Shown here piece by piece: positions 15,234 to 23,265 of a stretch of DNA of 40,502 nt. How positions within the stretch are numbered: position 1 is the first letter of the stretch; the number at the start of each line of letters is the position of its first letter. The notes below the pieces were generated by a model, which was not told where the DNA came from, did no database searches, and saw nothing but the letters and a program-made list of their open reading frames with translations. The position numbers and the translations under genes were made by a program. The stretch comes from Sulfurimonas sp. (GTDB taxonomy: Bacteria; Campylobacterota; Campylobacteria; Campylobacterales; Sulfurimonadaceae), in contig NZ_JALOAA010000017.1 in NCBI RefSeq assembly GCF_023229025.1, positions 1 through 40,502 on the forward strand, given 5' to 3'.

Positions 15234-16538
15234 GTGATGTTGTCGCTTTTTGGCGGAATAGTGCTTGGCTCATTTATACTAAATGATTTTTCACTTCTTT
15301 CATCACTTGAAAATATATTTTCTCTCTTTGTCTCTTTACTCTCTGAAGCTTGGATACTAAAAACATTGGCTTTTGCAATTTTAGTTGGAAGCATAATGGC
15401 ATTAATTGAAAAATCAGGCGGAATAGAGGGGTTTGTAGATTTTATGCAGCATAAAACAGGGTTGGTAAAATCAGGACGCTCCGCTTTGATATTAAGCTAC
15501 ATTATAGGGATTTTTATCTTTATAGAATCAACTATTACCTCCCTAATCGCCGGTGCAGTCGGAAAGCCTTTTTGTTATAAATACAGAGTTCCAAGTGCAA
15601 AGCTAGCCTTTGTCTGCGATTCAACCGCAGCTCCCGTTAGCTCACTTATTATTATAAATGGATGGGGTGCACTTCTTTTAGGGCTAATTACTACACAAAT
15701 ATCATTGGGTGTCTTAAACCTTGATGCACTAGATCTTCTTTTGGAGAGTATTTTATATAATTTTTATGCAATGGCGGCTCTTGTGGTAACTTTTGTGGCT
15801 ATATGGTTTAATATCGACATAGGTGCCATGAAAAGGGCAAAGCATAAGCCTAAAAATGAAGAGGTACTTAGTAGTGAGAGTACAACTATGTTTTATATGC
15901 TTTTGCCGATTATTTTAATGGTCTTATCTGTTTTTATGTTTTTATATATAACCGGAGATGGAGATATTTTAAGAGGAAGCGGATCTAGTTCTATTTTTTA
16001 CACGATGCTCTTTACACTTGTTTTTACACTTTTTTACTTTGTCGGTACAAAAAATATGACTCTATCTGTGTGGAGTAAAACTGCCTATAAAGGGGCATTA
16101 AAACTTCTGCCAATAGCATTAATACTGCTTTTTGCTTTTGGTATTGGAGAGATTACTACAGAGCTTAAAACAGGGCACTTTTTAGCTTCACTAGTAAGTG
16201 AAAATTTAAGCCTCTCTTTTTTAGCGGCTGTGATTTTTATAATAGCTTCGCTTATCTCTTTATCAACTGGAACAAGCTGGGGGACGTTTAGCATCATGAT
16301 TCCCATCGCCATACCAATGGCACTCTCCATGGATGCAAATATCGCTCTTTGCATAGGCGCGGCAATCTCTGGAGGTGTCTTTGGAGATCACTGCTCACCT
16401 ATATCAGACACTACAATTATATCTGCAATGGCAACTGATTGTGATCTGGTAGAGCACACAAATACGCAACTCCCGTATGCGCTTATAGGTTGGGGAGTAG
16501 CATTTGTGCTGTTTGTTTTTTTTGGGTTAATTTCCTAA
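15234..16538 (+). CDS. NhaC-family Na+/H+ antiporter-like protein
   Basis: Polytopic transporter of at least 434 aa. NhaC-family features are FIESTITSLIAGAVGKPF, DSTAAPVSSLI, STGTSWGTFSIMIPIAIPMA and the late CIGAAISGGVFGDHCSPISDTTI, the conserved ion-path segment. The first usual start codon is GTG at 15234 or ATG at 15237. However, the frame stays open back to 15147 and encodes what looks like the missing start of the first helix (LSALSTLPSLLAIALALYT), with no ATG, GTG or TTG. The true start may be non-standard (ATA 15165 or CTG 15198) or damaged; see findings. The 3' end overlaps the convergent exonuclease by 12 bases. Na+/H+ exchange is inferred from family; NhaC-like proteins can carry other substrates. 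Confidence 0.85.
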   Translation: MMLSLFGGIVLGSFILNDFSLLSSLENIFSLFVSLLSEAWILKTLAFAILVGSIMALIEKSGGIEGFVDFMQHKTGLVKSGRSALILSYIIGIFIFIESTITSLIAGAVGKPFCYKYRVPSAKLAFVCDSTAAPVSSLIIINGWGALLLGLITTQISLGVLNLDALDLLLESILYNFYAMAALVVTFVAIWFNIDIGAMKRAKHKPKNEEVLSSESTTMFYMLLPIILMVLSVFMFLYITGDGDILRGSGSSSIFYTMLFTLVFTLFYFVGTKNMTLSVWSKTAYKGALKLLPIALILLFAFGIGEITTELKTGHFLASLVSENLSLSFLAAVIFIIASLISLSTGTSWGTFSIMIPIAIPMALSMDANIALCIGAAISGGVFGDHCSPISDTTIISAMATDCDLVEHTNTQLPYALIGWGVAFVLFVFFGLIS

Positions 16539-17270
16539 AGCCGTATTAATAGAGTAACGCATATCATCATCAAGATTTTCCATACCGCTTAGCATCCACC
16601 TAAGATATGCTGCGTCACTATGGGCTACTTCGGCAAGAGTTTTGCCTTTGTACTTTCCAAAACTAAATGATTTAATAAGTATTGGAGTTAGAGTTAAGTC
16701 AACCATCTTATCAACCGGATTATCATCTGGAAAGTGTGATATAACAGCCTCTTTTAGCTTGCTTAAAAATAGTTTTAAAACTAATACATCTCCGATTGCA
16801 TCATGAGCTTTTATAGTTACGCCTAATTCATCAGCCTCTTTTTGCTCTAGCATGTATAGACCCATTTTGTAGCGAAAGTATTGAAGTCTGTGTGCCTCTT
16901 CGTCAGGGAACATATGCTTGGCTACTCTTAGTGTGTCTATGACCCTCATCTGGGTTTTAAAACCCTCTTTTTCAAGCATACCTATATCAAAAGGAGCGTT
17001 ATGGATTATAAGATAGTTCTCATCTGTGTTTAGCTCTTGGAGTCTTTTATATGATGTGCTCTCAATGAGTGCAGGCTTATCTTTTATCATAGCTGGAGTG
17101 ATTCCATGAACCTCCATTGCCCCGAAGCTTATAGGTACGCTTGAGCTAAAAAACTCATTTTGAACTTCTATATCTTTGCCGCCTAAAACAATAAAACCCA
17201 ACTGGATAACTCTGTCTAGCTCACCCGTTCCGGTTGTTTCCGTATCTAAAATAACATATTTTTTTGCCAA
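16527..17270 (-). CDS. DnaQ-like 3'-5' exonuclease with ExoX-type C-terminal domain
   Basis: A 247-aa DEDDh nuclease. Exo I is VILDTETTG (Asp9, Glu11), Exo II is in IIHNAPFDIGML, and Exo III is HDAIGDV. A C-terminal FGKYKGKTLAEVAHSDAAYLRWM follows, the small domain found in exonuclease X-like proteins. It could act in mismatch repair or as a processive editing enzyme apart from the Pol III core. I set the start at TTG 17270: AAAGGTGA lies a few bases before it, and the catalytic domain begins at once. A further in-frame TTG at 17315 would add 15 residues but lacks a ribosome site. The gene lies downstream of the unknown 125-aa gene, with a small GCCT/AGGC hairpin between them. Confidence 0.85.
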   Translation of the reverse strand: MAKKYVILDTETTGTGELDRVIQLGFIVLGGKDIEVQNEFFSSSVPISFGAMEVHGITPAMIKDKPALIESTSYKRLQELNTDENYLIIHNAPFDIGMLEKEGFKTQMRVIDTLRVAKHMFPDEEAHRLQYFRYKMGLYMLEQKEADELGVTIKAHDAIGDVLVLKLFLSKLKEAVISHFPDDNPVDKMVDLTLTPILIKSFSFGKYKGKTLAEVAHSDAAYLRWMLSGMENLDDDMRYSINTALGN

Positions 17271-17318
17271 ATTTTCACCTTTTAGTTTTATGCCTAAAAA
17301 AAGGCTTGTGTCCAAGTT

Positions 17319-17696
17319 TTAAAAAAGAAATGAGTCTAACATATATTCGCTTTGAGCATGAAGATACTCGGGACTAAGCTCTATTTTTATTGTATGTTCC
17401 CCAATTTTGTAACTGCAAAATTGGACAAATTTAAGCTGAATCATATCGCCGTTATACTCAAAATTTCTAATAGCTAGAGGCTCATTTAACTCCTCTAAGA
17501 GATTTTGAATATCTTTTATAGAGTCTTTGCACGGATGCAAGTTTAGTAGTTTAAAAATATTTTGAATTTTAATCTCTAAGAAGAGCTCCTCGCCCATTGC
17601 AGTATAAGTATTGTATATACCGCGAGCCAAGGTTAGAGCATTTTTGCTCATAGGTTCTGCTAATAGAGTCTGTTTTACAATCTCTTTTTTATTCAT
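17319..17696 (-). CDS. Uncharacterised small protein (possible winged helix)
   Basis: I do not recognise this 125-aa protein. It has no signal peptide or membrane segment, so it is cytoplasmic. The predicted layout is mostly helical up to about residue 70 (NKKEIVKQTLLAEP, then ALTLARGIYNTYTAMGEELFLEIKIQNIFKLL), followed by strand-rich segments (LAIRNFEYNGDMIQLKFVQFCSYKIGEHTIKIELSPEYL). That pattern recalls a winged-helix fold as in plasmid Rep proteins, but the resemblance is weak. It is upstream of, and may be cotranscribed with, the ExoX-like nuclease, so a DNA-related job is a reasonable guess. The ATG lacks a good ribosome site. Confidence 0.65.
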   Translation of the reverse strand: MNKKEIVKQTLLAEPMSKNALTLARGIYNTYTAMGEELFLEIKIQNIFKLLNLHPCKDSIKDIQNLLEELNEPLAIRNFEYNGDMIQLKFVQFCSYKIGEHTIKIELSPEYLHAQSEYMLDSFLF

Positions 17697-17705
17697 AGCT
17701 ACTAT

Positions 17706-17711
17706 ATTATA
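17706..17711 (-). promoter_or_regulatory. -10 box (TATAAT) for the 125-aa gene and exonuclease
   Basis: Minus-strand TATAAT nine bases before the ATG at 17696. Transcription would start near 17699 and leave a leader of only about three bases. Confidence 0.45.
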
Positions 17712-17739
17712 TCTATAAGCATTAAAAGCATATAAAAGC

Positions 17740-17745
17740 TATAAT
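17740..17745 (+). promoter_or_regulatory. -10 box (TATAAT) for the amidase operon
   Basis: Perfect TATAAT 28 bases before the amidase ATG. Transcription would start near 17752 and include the GAGG site at 17761-17764. It is divergent from the minus-strand box at 17706-17711. Confidence 0.6.
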
Positions 17746-17773
17746 AGAGTTAAATTTTTTGAGGCTTATTATA

Positions 17774-18436
17774 ATGTATAAATTGTTTTTACTTACCTTG
17801 TCTGCATCTTTGTCTCTTTGGGCAGTAGAGATAAAGCAGACGCCGATAGAGTTTTTTGACAAAAGGGTAGAACTCACAAAAGAGTATATAAAAGAGCACT
17901 ATAATTTAGAGGTAAAAGATATAAATATAGTTCCTAAAATCATAGTTATCCACCATACTGCGATAGATGATTTTGATGATTCACTCTCTCGTTTTATAGC
18001 ACAAACTCTGCCAACCGATAGACCGGATATAAAAAGCGGCGGGGTTCTAAATGTCTCTGCACACTTTATGGTTGAGCGTGATGGGACCATTCACCAGCTA
18101 ATGCCGCTAGAGTTTATGGCACGACATGTCATAGGGCTAAACTACAACTCCATAGGCATAGAGAATGTCGGCGGGCAAAACTCTAAAGACAACTTAACAA
18201 AAGAGCAGCTAAAGGCTAATATAGAGCTTGTGAACTACCTAAAAAAGAAATTTCCCTCCATAGAGTATATGATAGGGCATTATGAGTACAGATGTTTTGA
18301 AGGTAGCTCTTTGTGGCTTGAGGTTGATGATGGGTATAGAACAAAAAAGGATGACCCCTCAACTAGATTTATGAGAGAACTTAGAGACTCCGTAGAAGAT
18401 TTAAAAACTGTACCTTGTAAGAAGATAGATGATTAG
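17774..18436 (+). CDS. Exported N-acetylmuramoyl-L-alanine amidase (amidase_2 family)
   Basis: Cleaves the bond between N-acetylmuramic acid and L-alanine of peptidoglycan. The 220-aa protein has a signal peptide (MYKLFLLTLSASLSLWA), so it acts outside the cytoplasm. The amidase_2 zinc site is visible: IVIHHTA (residues 58-63), then a second histidine region (MARHVIGLNYNSIGIEN) and a late IGHYEY followed by KKDDPS, matching the His-His-Asp ligand set. I chose ATG 17774, preceded by GAGG nine bases upstream. An in-frame TTG at 17759 would overlap that site. The stop overlaps the DUF819 gene by 8 bases, and an epimerase for its likely product follows. This points to murein peptide use rather than simple cell separation. 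Confidence 0.88.
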   Translation: MYKLFLLTLSASLSLWAVEIKQTPIEFFDKRVELTKEYIKEHYNLEVKDINIVPKIIVIHHTAIDDFDDSLSRFIAQTLPTDRPDIKSGGVLNVSAHFMVERDGTIHQLMPLEFMARHVIGLNYNSIGIENVGGQNSKDNLTKEQLKANIELVNYLKKKFPSIEYMIGHYEYRCFEGSSLWLEVDDGYRTKKDDPSTRFMRELRDSVEDLKTVPCKKIDD

Positions 18437-19562
18437 CTCACCCCTTTTTTATCTCTTTACTTTAGCACTCTTGGCTGCTGTTATCGCTCTTTTTGAGCAA
18501 AAAAGCAGGCTAAAGCTTTTTAAGTATGTTCCCTCTTTTGTATTTATATATATAGTTAGTATGTTTTTGGCTTCAATGGGTGTTTTTGAGCAAAATGAAG
18601 CAATTGATGCCATATACAAAAACACAAAACAGAACCTGCTTCCCGCCATGCTTTTTTTGATGCTTCTGCAGGTTGATATCAGGGATTTTTTCAAACTAGG
18701 GAAATCTCTTCTTATTGCGTATGCATTGGCGCTCTTCTCTTTTGCTTTTGCCTTTATAGCTATATCTTTAATTTTTGACTTTAACAAAGAGATGGCGTCT
18801 GCTTTTGGAGCACTAAGCGGGAGCTGGATGGGCGGAGTGGCAAATATGGTAGCGGTCGGCTCAGCTCTGAATGTCTCACAAGAGGCATTTGGATACGCAC
18901 TAATAGTTGATAGCGCAAACTACACCGTGTGGATAATGTTTTTGCTTTTTTTAACTCCGTTTGCTCATAAGTTCAACAACTTTACCTCCTCACATGAGCA
19001 GATGGCAAAACTCGGCTTAATCGGTTGTGCATGCACCATAGGAGCAAAGAGATATTGGTTTTTAATTCTTTTGGCAATTGTTGTCGCATTTGGAGTTAAT
19101 CTTATAGCTTCAAGCGGATTTGTACTTTTAAACTATACGACGACAACAGTTATTTTAGCAACTGTGCTTGGAATTTTAGGCTCATTTACAAGACTAAAGA
19201 GTATAAACGGTTCAAGCGAAGTATCCACTACAATGCTTTACATGCTAATAGCGTTAATCGGCTCAAACGCGTTGTTTGAGAACTTTAGCGGAGTAGGTTT
19301 GTATGTTTTTGCAGGGTTTTGTATATTGGTTATTCATGCGCTTATAATGGTAATAGGAGCTAAGATATTTAAGCTTGATCTCTTTAGCATTGCAATAGCC
19401 TCACTCTCAAACATAGGCGGCGTGGCTTCGGCATCAATACTCGCGGCAACATATAACAAAGCTCTTGTAGGTGTCGGTGTATTAATGGCGATAATGGGCT
19501 ATATAGTAGGAACTTTCGGCGGTTTGGCAATTGGAAATATTTTAGTTTGGATGGCAAAATGA
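18429..19562 (+). CDS. DUF819-family integral membrane protein
   Basis: A 377-aa polytopic protein with about ten predicted helices. It matches DUF819 (YjcL-like): helix pairs with an internal twofold look, the segment QNLLPAMLFLMLLQVDIRDFFKLG, SGSWMGGVANMVAVG after the third helix, and the repeat of that motif near the end (SLSNIGGVASASILAATY). The doubled G-rich segments resemble those of secondary transporters with two re-entrant loops. No substrate is established for the family. The gene sits between a periplasmic amidase and a dipeptide epimerase with overlapping ends on both sides, so uptake of a murein-derived peptide is the natural hypothesis. It is only an inference. Confidence 0.85.
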   Translation: MISSPLFYLFTLALLAAVIALFEQKSRLKLFKYVPSFVFIYIVSMFLASMGVFEQNEAIDAIYKNTKQNLLPAMLFLMLLQVDIRDFFKLGKSLLIAYALALFSFAFAFIAISLIFDFNKEMASAFGALSGSWMGGVANMVAVGSALNVSQEAFGYALIVDSANYTVWIMFLLFLTPFAHKFNNFTSSHEQMAKLGLIGCACTIGAKRYWFLILLAIVVAFGVNLIASSGFVLLNYTTTTVILATVLGILGSFTRLKSINGSSEVSTTMLYMLIALIGSNALFENFSGVGLYVFAGFCILVIHALIMVIGAKIFKLDLFSIAIASLSNIGGVASASILAATYNKALVGVGVLMAIMGYIVGTFGGLAIGNILVWMAK

Positions 19563-20587
19563 AAATAAGAAAAATTATAACAGAAGTAAAACATATACCT
19601 CTTAAGACTCCTTTTAGAACAGCTCTTCGAGAGAGTTCGCATGTGGAGTTTGTACGAGTTCATGTTGAAGATGAAAACGGATACGTGGGCATCGGTGAAG
19701 CGCCGGCTACAAAGGCAGTAACGGGGGAGGATATAGAGATTATCCTCGAGTCAATCAAGAGTGTAAAAGAGCAGTTTATAAACCTTGCATGTAAAGAAGC
19801 TTTAGAATTTTTGCACTCTTCGTGTAAGATAGGCCTAAGTGCAAAAGCCGCACTTGACATGGCGTTTATATCTCTGCATGTAAAAGAGACAAATCAAACT
19901 CTATCTAGCTATTTTGGCATAAAAAATCTAACCCCCATAAAAACAGATGTTACTATAAGCCTAAACTCTGCAGATATGATGCTACAAGATGCCAAAAAAG
20001 CGTATAAAGAGGGCAGATATATACTCAAAGTAAAAGTCGGCAGCGATGTTTTGCATGCTGTAGATATTGTGAGGCGCATAGCAAAAGAGCTGCCCTCATG
20101 TGAGATTTTAGTAGATGCAAATCAGGCTTGGGATTTTGAGGGCACGCTTCTGTTTATAAAAAATATGCTTGACGTAAAGATTGAGCTGATTGAACAGCCC
20201 GTGATTGCAACGGATTTAGATGCCCTAAAGAAGATTACACACTTCTCAAGCATTCCAATACTCGCAGATGAAGCAGTTTTTAGCCTAAAAGACGCTAAAG
20301 AAGTCATGGAGTCACAGAGTGCAAATATGATAAATATCAAGCTTATGAAGTGTGGCGGAGTAACAAAAGCCATAGAGATTTTGGAGTATGCAAGACAAAA
20401 CAGGATTATATGTATGTTAGGCTCAATGCTTGAGGGTCCCTACTCTATAAATATAGCTCTCTATCTTGCCTTTGCTTATAGAGATGTTGTAAAGCATGTG
20501 GATTTAGATAGCCCTTTGCTTTACAAAGAGCCATCAAGTGAGCTGGATTTTATCTTTAGCGGGTGTGAGATTTTATTTAAAAATTGA
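19559..20587 (+). CDS. Dipeptide epimerase (L-Ala-D/L-Glu epimerase-like, enolase superfamily)
   Basis: Cytoplasmic 342-aa member of the muconate-lactonizing subgroup of the enolase superfamily. Catalytic lysines are in KVKVG (Lys157 and Lys159) and in NIKLMKCGG (Lys261). Metal ligands are Asp186 (LVDANQAWD), Glu212 (IEQP) and Asp237 (LADEA). This set matches Ala-Glu epimerases, which convert L-Ala-D-Glu from murein into L-Ala-L-Glu for hydrolysis. The ATG at 19559 overlaps the DUF819 stop as ATGA. An in-frame TTG at 19547 is less likely. Other dipeptide epimerases accept different dipeptides, so the exact substrate is inferred from the neighbours. Confidence 0.88.
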   Translation: MKIRKIITEVKHIPLKTPFRTALRESSHVEFVRVHVEDENGYVGIGEAPATKAVTGEDIEIILESIKSVKEQFINLACKEALEFLHSSCKIGLSAKAALDMAFISLHVKETNQTLSSYFGIKNLTPIKTDVTISLNSADMMLQDAKKAYKEGRYILKVKVGSDVLHAVDIVRRIAKELPSCEILVDANQAWDFEGTLLFIKNMLDVKIELIEQPVIATDLDALKKITHFSSIPILADEAVFSLKDAKEVMESQSANMINIKLMKCGGVTKAIEILEYARQNRIICMLGSMLEGPYSINIALYLAFAYRDVVKHVDLDSPLLYKEPSSELDFIFSGCEILFKN

Positions 20588-20725
20588 TATTTTGCACTTT
20601 TTGTAAAAAATTGCAAAATCCCTATAAATCTCGAAAAATTTGTTTTTCGTAGCTTTAGGGGGTTGCAAGGGACAAGATGTCCCTGCCACTAAAACGGACG
20701 AGTTCGTTTTAGTGCGTAACATTAA
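20588..20725. other. Hairpin-rich convergent intergenic region
   Basis: Four inverted repeats within 138 bases. (1) ATTTTGCA 20589-20596 with TGCAAAAT 20612-20619, with an inner TTTTT/AAAAA pair. (2) CGAAAAA 20632-20638 with TTTTTCG 20643-20649. (3) AGGGACA 20668-20674 with TGTCCCT 20678-20684. (4) CACTAAAACG 20687-20696 with CGTTTTAGTG 20705-20714. The genes on both sides point inward. Termination is likely, but the number and variety of hairpins suggest a dispersed repeat element. Confidence 0.75.
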
Positions 20726-21835
20726 CTAGAAGTTAAAGCTCTGCTTCTTAAACACTTTAAACTCTGTTGCAACCTTCTCATTTTGCAATCCGAGAGCTTC
20801 AAGGGCTTTTGGATTTACTAAAAACCAGCCCAGAACGACATCCACTCTATCGCCATTTTCGAGCTTAAACTCTCTTTTTACGGCTCTTTTTTCATTTGCG
20901 CCGATCATCGTATCTTTTATTATAGAGTCAGCCATCCACGGCATTGCAGGTTTGCCCTCTTTTCCTAGAACTCTTAAAAAAACCTCTTTTTCAAGCTCTA
21001 TATTTTTGCCATCTCTAAGTACGCTTATCTTTAAAACAGCCATGCGGGCAGGGTGAAGCAAAAATGCATGTGAGCTTCTGTTGTCAACATTTACTATGAA
21101 ATGGTCTATATTTCTAAGCAGGGAGATATCTACATACTTGCTCAACATCTCAGAGTGAAAATGCGCTCCTGCAAATCCATGAAAAGAGTGCTCTTTTGTC
21201 TCAATAACAGATGAGACGCTGCCATCAATCTTTGGCATATGGCAGCTTACACAGTTGGCATCACTCATTTGGCTGTTTACATTATTTGAACATAAATTTA
21301 GACCGAATTTATTTACATTGTGAGAGTGACAACCGATGCATACGTTGCCGTTTTTGAAGTTTTCATTCTCATCGGTAATGATTTTATGGTACGGCGAATC
21401 AAGAGAGCTTCTGTTTGAGCCGTAGTAGCTTTGCTTTGTTTGGCTTATTATATTTGTGTTGCTCTGTGTATGCTCCTCAATTTTCTCTATGCGGTGGCAG
21501 TATGCGCAGCTAATAGCCTCTTGGTGCGTTGGATTGTTCTCATCAAATATAGCTTTTTGACCCGGTGTTGTCATTTTGTCTAAGTTGTCTGCAGCCGGAG
21601 TATGACACTTCCCGCAGCTGTACTGCTCACTTTTTGTCATGGCTACTTGTTTGTCCCAAACAGCTTTGTGAATTACATCTTTGCTAGGCGTTGCATTTGC
21701 GTGCATAGATCCATAAAACTCATCATATATTTGAGCATGACATTTTTGACAATCTTTGCTAGGTGCAAATTCATGTACGGCATTATTTGCAAAAACAGCT
21801 ATAGCTATAGATAAAATAAGAGATATCTTTTTCAT
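20726..21835 (-). CDS. Exported pentaheme c-type cytochrome
   Basis: Periplasmic multiheme cytochrome of 369 aa. A signal peptide (MKKISLILSIAIAVFA) leads into the mature protein. Five CxxCH heme-binding motifs start at Cys29 (CQKCH), Cys74 (CGKCH), Cys110 (CAYCH), Cys166 (CIGCH) and Cys195 (CVSCH). All lie in the first half. The second half is beta-rich and heme-free, which recalls the cytochrome c554 or NrfB/octaheme-type families, but I cannot name one. It would carry electrons to or from a periplasmic reductase. I chose ATG 21835, with AAAGGA upstream and the signal peptide directly following. A longer frame begins 33 codons earlier but overlaps nhaA. It is downstream of nhaA on the same strand. 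Confidence 0.88.
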   Translation of the reverse strand: MKKISLILSIAIAVFANNAVHEFAPSKDCQKCHAQIYDEFYGSMHANATPSKDVIHKAVWDKQVAMTKSEQYSCGKCHTPAADNLDKMTTPGQKAIFDENNPTHQEAISCAYCHRIEKIEEHTQSNTNIISQTKQSYYGSNRSSLDSPYHKIITDENENFKNGNVCIGCHSHNVNKFGLNLCSNNVNSQMSDANCVSCHMPKIDGSVSSVIETKEHSFHGFAGAHFHSEMLSKYVDISLLRNIDHFIVNVDNRSSHAFLLHPARMAVLKISVLRDGKNIELEKEVFLRVLGKEGKPAMPWMADSIIKDTMIGANEKRAVKREFKLENGDRVDVVLGWFLVNPKALEALGLQNEKVATEFKVFKKQSFNF

Positions 21836-21857
21836 AAGTAAATCCTTTAAATTAAAA

Positions 21858-23201
21858 TTATATCTGTTTATTTGGGGATTTAGCAATAAATCTAAGCCAC
21901 ATAAATCCAAATAAACCTGCAAACAAGGAAGCAACCAAGATGCCTACTTTAGCTTGAAAAATAAGAGCATCATTACCGACGAATGCCAAATCGGCAATAA
22001 ATATTGACATAGTAAAGCCGATTCCGCCAAGAAACGCAACACCGAAAATTTGACTCATGCTGCTGTTTTGCGGAAGCTTAGCGATTCCCATTTTAATAGC
22101 AAGCCAAGAGACTCCGGCAACTCCAAGTACTTTTCCAATGGTAAGTCCGGCAATAATACCGAGTGATACCGGCTGTACAACAGTATCCATGGCAGATGAG
22201 AAATCAATAGAGATGCCGGCATTTGCAAGAGCAAACAGCGGTATTACCACTAAACTCACAGATAGATGAAGCGAATGTTCAAGTTTTGCAGAAGGGGAAC
22301 TAAGCGCGTCAATCTTATCTTTTACATTTTGAAGTATTGCTTTTTGCTTCTCATGCAACTTATTATTGGTAGCTACTGTATATTTGTTATATTCGTCAAG
22401 TTTTTCTTTTGTGTAGTCTATAAAATCTAGGGGCTCATATTTTGGTTTTGAAGGAATTGCCATAGCGGCGATAACTCCGGCAATTGTAGCATGTACCCCA
22501 GATTCAAGCATAAAAAGCCACATAATAAATCCGACGATAAAGTACGGCAAAACAGCATGTATCCCAAAACGGTTAAATAATATCATGACTAAGAGTGATA
22601 TAAAAGCCCAAGCTAGAGGAAAAACACTGATTTGCTCTGTATAAAAGAGTGCTATTACCACAACAGCACCCAAGTCATCGACAATTGCAAGAGCTACCAA
22701 AAAAGTAATAAGCGAGTTAGAGACTCTGTTACCAAGAAGCACTAAAGCACTAATTGCAAAAGCAATATCTGTCGCCATTGGAATTCCCCAGCCGTTTGCT
22801 CCCTCGGTACCGGAGTTGATTCCCAGATATACGAGTGCCGGCATAACCATCCCGCCAAGAGCAGCAAGTATAGGCAGAGTGGCAGCTTTTATGTTTGAGA
22901 GTTCCCCTACAGTAATCTCTCTTTTTATCTCCAATCCTATAATAAAGAAAAAGATAGCCATCAACCCGTCATTTATCCAGTGGTGAATTGTCTTGGATAT
23001 ACCAAATTCGCCTACAAAAATAGATATTTTTGTATGAAAAAGATCCAGATATGTCTCTGCAAATGGAGAATTTGCTAAAATTAAAGCAACTACCGTCATA
23101 AACATCAAAACTAAACCGGTTGTCGTTTGGGCGCGGATAAACTCTTCAAACGGGGTAGCAACTCTATTAAATGCTTTCTCCCAAGGTGCGCATATTTTCA
23201 T
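21858..23201 (-). CDS. nhaA: NhaA-type Na+/H+ antiporter
   Basis: Inner-membrane antiporter of 447 aa that exports Na+ in exchange for H+ and keeps cytoplasmic pH. Diagnostic segments are NDGLMAIFFFIIGLEIKREI, the ion-binding aspartates in ALAIVDDLGAVVVIALFYTEQI, and GGIGFTMSIFIADLAF near the C-terminus. A hydrophilic stretch of about 50 residues with many Lys (after PSKPKYEPLDFIDYTK) is an insertion relative to E. coli NhaA (388 aa) and makes the protein longer. AAAAGGAG precedes the ATG. It is the first gene of a two-gene minus-strand operon with the pentaheme cytochrome, 22 bases apart. Confidence 0.94.
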   Translation of the reverse strand: MKICAPWEKAFNRVATPFEEFIRAQTTTGLVLMFMTVVALILANSPFAETYLDLFHTKISIFVGEFGISKTIHHWINDGLMAIFFFIIGLEIKREITVGELSNIKAATLPILAALGGMVMPALVYLGINSGTEGANGWGIPMATDIAFAISALVLLGNRVSNSLITFLVALAIVDDLGAVVVIALFYTEQISVFPLAWAFISLLVMILFNRFGIHAVLPYFIVGFIMWLFMLESGVHATIAGVIAAMAIPSKPKYEPLDFIDYTKEKLDEYNKYTVATNNKLHEKQKAILQNVKDKIDALSSPSAKLEHSLHLSVSLVVIPLFALANAGISIDFSSAMDTVVQPVSLGIIAGLTIGKVLGVAGVSWLAIKMGIAKLPQNSSMSQIFGVAFLGGIGFTMSIFIADLAFVGNDALIFQAKVGILVASLFAGLFGFMWLRFIAKSPNKQI

Positions 23202-23225
23202 AAAACTCCTTTTCTTTGTTTGGAT

Positions 23226-23231
23226 ATTATA
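23226..23231 (-). promoter_or_regulatory. -10 box (TATAAT) for nhaA
   Basis: Minus-strand TATAAT 24 bases before the ATG at 23201. Transcription would start near 23219, with an AAAAGGAG site in a leader of about 18 bases. It is divergent from the plus-strand box at 23254-23259. Confidence 0.6.
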
Positions 23232-23253
23232 ACAAACTGAGTGTAACGGATGC

Positions 23254-23259
23254 TATAAT
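23254..23259 (+). promoter_or_regulatory. -10 box (TATAAT) six bases before ATG 23266
   Basis: Perfect TATAAT, then six bases, then ATG. Normal spacing puts the transcription start on the A of the ATG. No ribosome-binding site is present. A candidate leaderless promoter. Confidence 0.55.
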
Positions 23260-23265
23260 CTGTTT

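Noticed and set aside
21836..21934. A 33-residue N-terminal extension of the pentaheme cytochrome
   Set aside because: A clear signal peptide and ribosome site support ATG 21835. The longer form overlaps nhaA.
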